A stretch of 64,000 nt of DNA from Hirsutella rhossiliensis (taxonomy: Eukaryota; Ascomycota; Sordariomycetes; Hypocreales; Ophiocordycipitaceae), in the NCBI RefSeq assembly GCF_020360975.1, contig NW_025408669.1, forward strand, positions 7,254,001 to 7,318,000, given 5' to 3'. Below the pieces are notes generated by a model. The model saw only the letters and a list, made by a program, of their open reading frames with translations, did not search any database and was not told where the DNA came from. This document shows, in pieces, positions 60,148 to 64,000 of the stretch. Numbering within the stretch: position 1 is the first letter of the stretch; each line of letters opens with the position of its first letter. A program made the position numbers and the translations under genes.

Positions 60148-60715
60148 TATAAGGAACGGTGTTCCTACTATAAATAAAGCAGCTATAATATACTCTCCCG
60201 ATTATATAAGCCAATAAGTAGTATATTAATTATAGACAAAATCTCATCCTATAGAGCAAGAATCGCTCGTCATTTTGCATGTCATTATGCATTAAACGGG
60301 TTGCCGGTTATCGTACAATCGGGAATCGAAGGAACAGAGCTAGCTTGGAATGCTAGCTAAGACCTCTCAAGAACACCGGCACGACCAACCTCCTTTAAAC
60401 ACGAATATCAGTGGAACCAAGACACTTCCAGATTTACTCGAGGTATCACGGAATTCCCCAGTCTTAGGGCTATACGGCAGCCTAAATCTGGTCCCGAAAG
60501 GTTCTTCCGTTCAGCTACAATTGTCTATATAAGACAGCATGTCCGCTGGTAGATAGATAAAGAATCATAAACTTCAACACCTCTTCCACACACTAATATA
60601 CTACCAATAAATTCCGTTGAAATTCCTACCTTATACTCCTTCCTCCCCTCTATCACGTAGTCTTACGTGATTCCTTGATTTCCCAAAATTCCGCTTTTGC
60701 TCATATACCTTAAGA
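60148..60715 (+). repeat. Solo LTR C, lightly RIPed
   Basis: 568 bp with perfect TSD CCTCC (60143-60147, 60716-60720) in the 3' UTR of copia A#2. It keeps many CpA/TpG sites and is the best guide to the ancestral C LTR: TATAAGGAACGGTGTTCC at the start, CTATATAAGACAGC promoter near 60524-60537, CATATACCTTAAGA at the end. Confidence 0.93.
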
Positions 60716-60872
60716 CCTCCTTAGGCCCCTTTTTCCTAAAGTAGGTCTAAAAGAGCCCGGGGCTAAAACCCGGATTTCTTAAGTAAGGGAGAAGTATAGA
60801 GCTAAGAACCTCCTCTATACGCTTACTAGCCCGAAGCCGTATTAGCTATGCCCTTAAGGGGCAGGCTATAGC

Positions 60873-60882
60873 TAAGGGGGTA
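60873..60882 (+). promoter_or_regulatory. Polypurine tract of copia A#2
   Basis: TAAGGGGGTA directly before the 3' LTR. The same AAGGGGGTA precedes the 3' repeat of TRIM F on the minus strand at 26720-26728. Confidence 0.7.
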
Positions 60883-61373
60883 TATCGCGAAGCGTAGCTT
60901 AATTTCGTAGTTCTCTAAGATATCCCTTAGTATAAGGGACCTAGGAAGCTAAAAACACCCGGTATAAAAAATAGGTTTTAAAAAAGGAGCTAAAAAGAGG
61001 TATAGAGAGGAGGGTAAGGGTAAGAGGGGAAGTAAAAGTAGCGATAGCTTCCTATAGAGGTAGCGAGAAATAAGATAGATATGCTGGTAACGGCTAGAAA
61101 GGAGGGGAAAAACCGGTAAAAAGCTCGGTAGTCGAAAGAATATTAGTAGCTTCTTTAAGTAGGATCTTCTTTATTAATTAAGATAGTAAATAGATATAAA
61201 AAGGGGCGTTAGATAGAGGAAAGAAGGATAATTAAAGCAATATAATAATTACTCCCCTACCGTAATTACTACTCCTATAAGAATTAAATCTCTCTGCCCT
61301 ACCTATCCGACCCCTTACTTTTAATTTTACCTTTATATATTTTTATATACTTCTTATATCTCTCTTCGCGAGA
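60883..61373 (+). repeat. 3' LTR of copia A#2
   Basis: 491 bp, TATCGCGAAGCG...CTTCGCGAGA, complete. It supplies the full LTR missing at 27017-27290. Confidence 0.88.
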
Positions 61374-64000
61374 ACCTTACCTCTTTCTATAAAGTCCTAA
61401 GATAATACTACTTCCCTATTAAATAAAATACTATTAAAGATTTAGATTTTTACCTTTATAAGAAAGCCCTTAAACTATTTATAAATTACTTTAAGTCTTT
61501 CTTATATTAGCCGCTTTCCTTTCTATATACTTAAGAATTTTCCTATTAAGTATTCTAGGTAAGGTCTAGGCTATATCTTATCTTTAATAGTATTTTATTT
61601 AGTCTTCTTTTAGTTAGGGTCCCCTTTTAGTATCGAGCCGTTTAATAAAGTATTATTAATAAGGTTAATCTTATTTACTTTTCTTTTAAAGAGAGTATTA
61701 ACTCTTAGATTATATAATCTAATAGGTCGTTTCCTCCCTATCTTAACTTTAACCTTTTAGATCTTTCTAAACTTTTTTTTAGCTCTAATAATATTTTTCT
61801 TAAATTCTCTTATAGCCTTTATAACTATAACTTTAATAATCTCTTTTACTATTTTAGATTTAATAGCTAGAATCGCCTTATCTCCTTCGTCTATAATTAA
61901 TTACTATTATACTAGTATTATTAAGGGCTTATTTACGTTAGTATAGGCTAGGTTAGGGACTTAGTTAGCGCCCCCTTTATAACTAAGGATCTTACCTCTT
62001 AGTAAGAGAATCTCGGCTATCGGGGTATTTATAAGAGGTTCTCTCTATAATTATTAAGTAGCTCCTAGGTTATCTTCTTTAACTTCTATTACTAAAGCCT
62101 AAAAAAAATTCTTAGGAGCTAGGTAGCTATTTCCTATATAGTTTCCTTAAGCTTTAGTCTTTTATATACGTTTTTATTAACTATTAAGGTCGTATTCTAA
62201 AAGGATTTTACTATATCGACCTCGTTTAAAAGCTCCTATCTAATAGCTCCTACCGCTAGCGTAACTACCTAGATAGTGCCGATCTAATATTTAACTTATA
62301 TATCGCCGTTCCTTAGGGAATAATTAAATAATATACGCGCGGCTCTAATAAATAGTATGCCTAAGATAAAAGGGACTAAGACTCTATCTAGTATAATATA
62401 AAGATAGATTAATATCTAGGCCGTACTTAGATAGAGATTAGTCTCTACCTCCCTAACTATATCTATAAGGGACCTAGTATACGCCGTTATTAATACTCTT
62501 ATTAGTAGGATCTTAAGCCTATATATATTTATATATCTTTTAGTAATAAGGTTTCTTTTAAACCTAGTATCGATTAAGGCGCTTAGAACTTTAGCTTTCT
62601 AGCTACCGAGCTATACTTAAATATAGGGTAGGTCTTATATATACTTAAGCGAGTAGAAAGGTATAAGGACTATATTTGTATATATTATAGGAATCGCTAT
62701 AAGGTCCTTTAAAGTTATCTCTTAGTATCTTATTAAGAGTACTACTTTCTATATAATAAATTTATCTTTCTCTAGTCTTATTACCTCTAGAGTTTATTAA
62801 TTAAATAGTCCTTAGGCTAGTTATATTACGCTAATTATATTAGTTATAAACCTAACTTCCTTTAATACTTATTAAACTTTAAGGTACTTATAATCCGATT
62901 CTTTATAAGTAAGGTAAGTAAGCTTAATCGGTTTAACTTAGTATTCTTTATCTTATTCTTTAACTTATACTAAAGCTACCGCGAGTTTTCCTTATAGATA
63001 TTTAAGGAGGAGTAAACTACTCTTTATATTATCTTTAGCTACTTTTATAACTATTATCGTAGCTCTATAAGGTCTTATAATACTCTTTACTTTCTCTAGG
63101 GTCTAGAATTTAGTATTTTCTATACCTTAGGCTATATCTATATATCTTATACTAAGTCTCTTACTTAGTTAGGGAATAAAGTTAATTAAGTAATTTAAAG
63201 GGATTAAGATTCTTTTATATATAATTTCTCCGACGATTTTATCTATAAGTCTATTAAACTTTTTATCTAGATCTACTTTATATCTATAGTATATAGGGAT
63301 AATCTTTAAGCTAGTTTTTACTATTCTTATTATCTCGATTTCCTCTATATCCTCTTTAACTCTTTATCTTTTCCCCTTATAGGTATTAATCCCTATTATA
63401 GTTATATAGATTATTTAATTATATATATCGCTTTATTATATATTATCTATAATTATAATAACCGATATCCTTCTTACTTCTTTTTTTATATCGCTTACTT
63501 TTAGATTCCTTAGCTTCTACTTATATAGGCTTTTATATCTTTAAAACTAGTCTAGGAAACCGGATTCTCTTTTACTAATAGCCTAATTTAAGTAAGATAG
63601 TATAACTATAGCTTTAACCTATTTTATAAGTAGTAATATAAAGGAGTCTAGCTATATATCTACCTAATATATAATAAGCCTTTAAATATATATACCTATT
63701 TAAGAAAACCTATTAGTAAGTACTAGGGGAATTACGCTTTTATTATCTTTTCTTTAAGGTAAAGAGTCCTATTTATTACTTTATATATTATAAATCCGAT
63801 CTTATAGTCCTAAGAGTATACCTTATACTTATTAAGGTAATATCCTTCTTTACTATAATAAAAGTATCTCTTAGGCCGGTTAAAAGTATTAACCTAAAAC
63901 TATATATATTAATTAGATAGGTAGTAAAATCCGATAGTATTTACGCTACCTCCTTATCTATAACTTAAAGAGTAGCTTCTACTACTAATATATCTTTATT
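61374..64000 (-). pseudogene. gypsy G gag and protease (relic, runs off window)
   Basis: Minus strand. An aspartic protease is recognisable near 62540-62580 (KVLSALIDTRFKRNLITKRY, DTG-type) followed by VLVPFILGILFIRAARIL. The long linker to the reverse transcriptase (61380-61900) is Lys/Leu-rich and ends VVLS-DFIER, the conserved lead-in to RT in fungal gypsy pol. Upstream, near 63430-63475, YYNYR-YIIKRYI could be a degraded zinc knuckle, and gag continues past 64000. No other feature is seen here. Confidence 0.7.

Larger units (their letters stand above)
27017..61373 (+). mobile_element. Copia A copy 2, split by gypsy E
   Basis: Plus-strand copia A in two parts: truncated 5' LTR plus gag (27017-28536), and pol, 3' UTR and 3' LTR (56063-61373). 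Sequence is continuous across the gap at the point matching 1015-1030 in copy 1, with TSD ATAGG on both sides of gypsy E. Two solo LTRs C lie in the pol and 3' UTR parts. Outer flanks of the F plus A#2 composite are ACTTT (26642-26646) and ACCTT (61374-61378), a possible TSD with one change. Confidence 0.85.
18300..64000 (-). mobile_element. Ty3/gypsy element G, outermost host of the main nest
   Basis: Minus-strand gypsy element whose pieces are scattered by later insertions: gag and protease at 61374-64000, the start of reverse transcriptase at 26336-26646, reverse transcriptase to integrase at 24057-25880, and integrase C-terminus at about 18300-19236. Each junction is explained: copia D at 19237-24051, solo LTR B at 25881-26330 with TSD AAAGG, and the TRIM F/copia A#2 composite at 26647-61373. 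The reading frame resumes across them. The 5' LTR lies beyond the window; I could not find the 3' LTR, so the left boundary is uncertain and may include the ORF at 16185-18005. Confidence 0.75.

Noticed and set aside
60350..60532. 60-codon open frame
   Set aside because: Inside a solo LTR C; a chance frame in lightly RIPed LTR sequence.

Overview
The window is a transposon graveyard from a filamentous ascomycete (Pezizomycotina-type) genome. Nearly all of it carries the mark of repeat-induced point mutation (RIP): CpA and TpG are scarce, TpA is in great excess, broken frames carry TAA/TAG but almost never TGA, and many Trp/Gln/Cys/His codons in recognisable domains have become stop or Tyr. 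I see no intact host gene, rRNA, complete tRNA gene or CRISPR array. I do not assign a species.

Layout. The DNA is a deep nest of LTR retrotransposons, reconstructed from LTR pairs, 5-bp target duplications (TSDs) and reading frames that resume after each insertion. Left nest, with only right halves visible: copia A#1 (1-3183) sits in gypsy B#1 (3184-5206), which sits in unknown element H#1 (5207-6825), in gypsy B#2 (6826-9149), in H#2 (9150-11524), in a copia A fragment (11525-12779, itself holding a solo LTR C). A stretch with unrecognised open frames follows (12780-18005). Main nest: gypsy G (minus strand, about 18.3 kb to the window end) holds copia D (19237-24051), a solo LTR B (25881-26330) and a composite at 26647-61373. 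The composite is a miniature LTR element (TRIM F, 26647-27016) abutting a plus-strand copia A#2 (27017-61373). Copia A#2 contains gypsy E (28537-56057) and two solo LTRs C. Gypsy E contains copia C (30312-36353) and gypsy B#4 (40182-54673). Gypsy B#4 contains an almost unmutated solo LTR B (41009-41507) and the lightly mutated copia A#3 (43318-49449).

Families. Copia A, C, D and TRIM F share a 13-nt motif right after the 5' LTR that fits the anticodon region of initiator Met-tRNA, the half-tRNA primer known for copia elements. Gypsy B and E end their integrases with a chromodomain; gypsy G has an integrase tail without an obvious one. Gypsy E, and probably the G region, carry an extra reading frame antisense to gag-pol downstream of the integrase. 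RIP damage differs sharply between copies, giving a relative age order.

The points most worth following are TRIM F with its shared termini and tRNA-like B box, the antisense ORF of gypsy E with its own TATA/CT-rich promoter, the unrecognised two-copy element H, and the un-RIPed solo LTR deep inside a RIPed nest.
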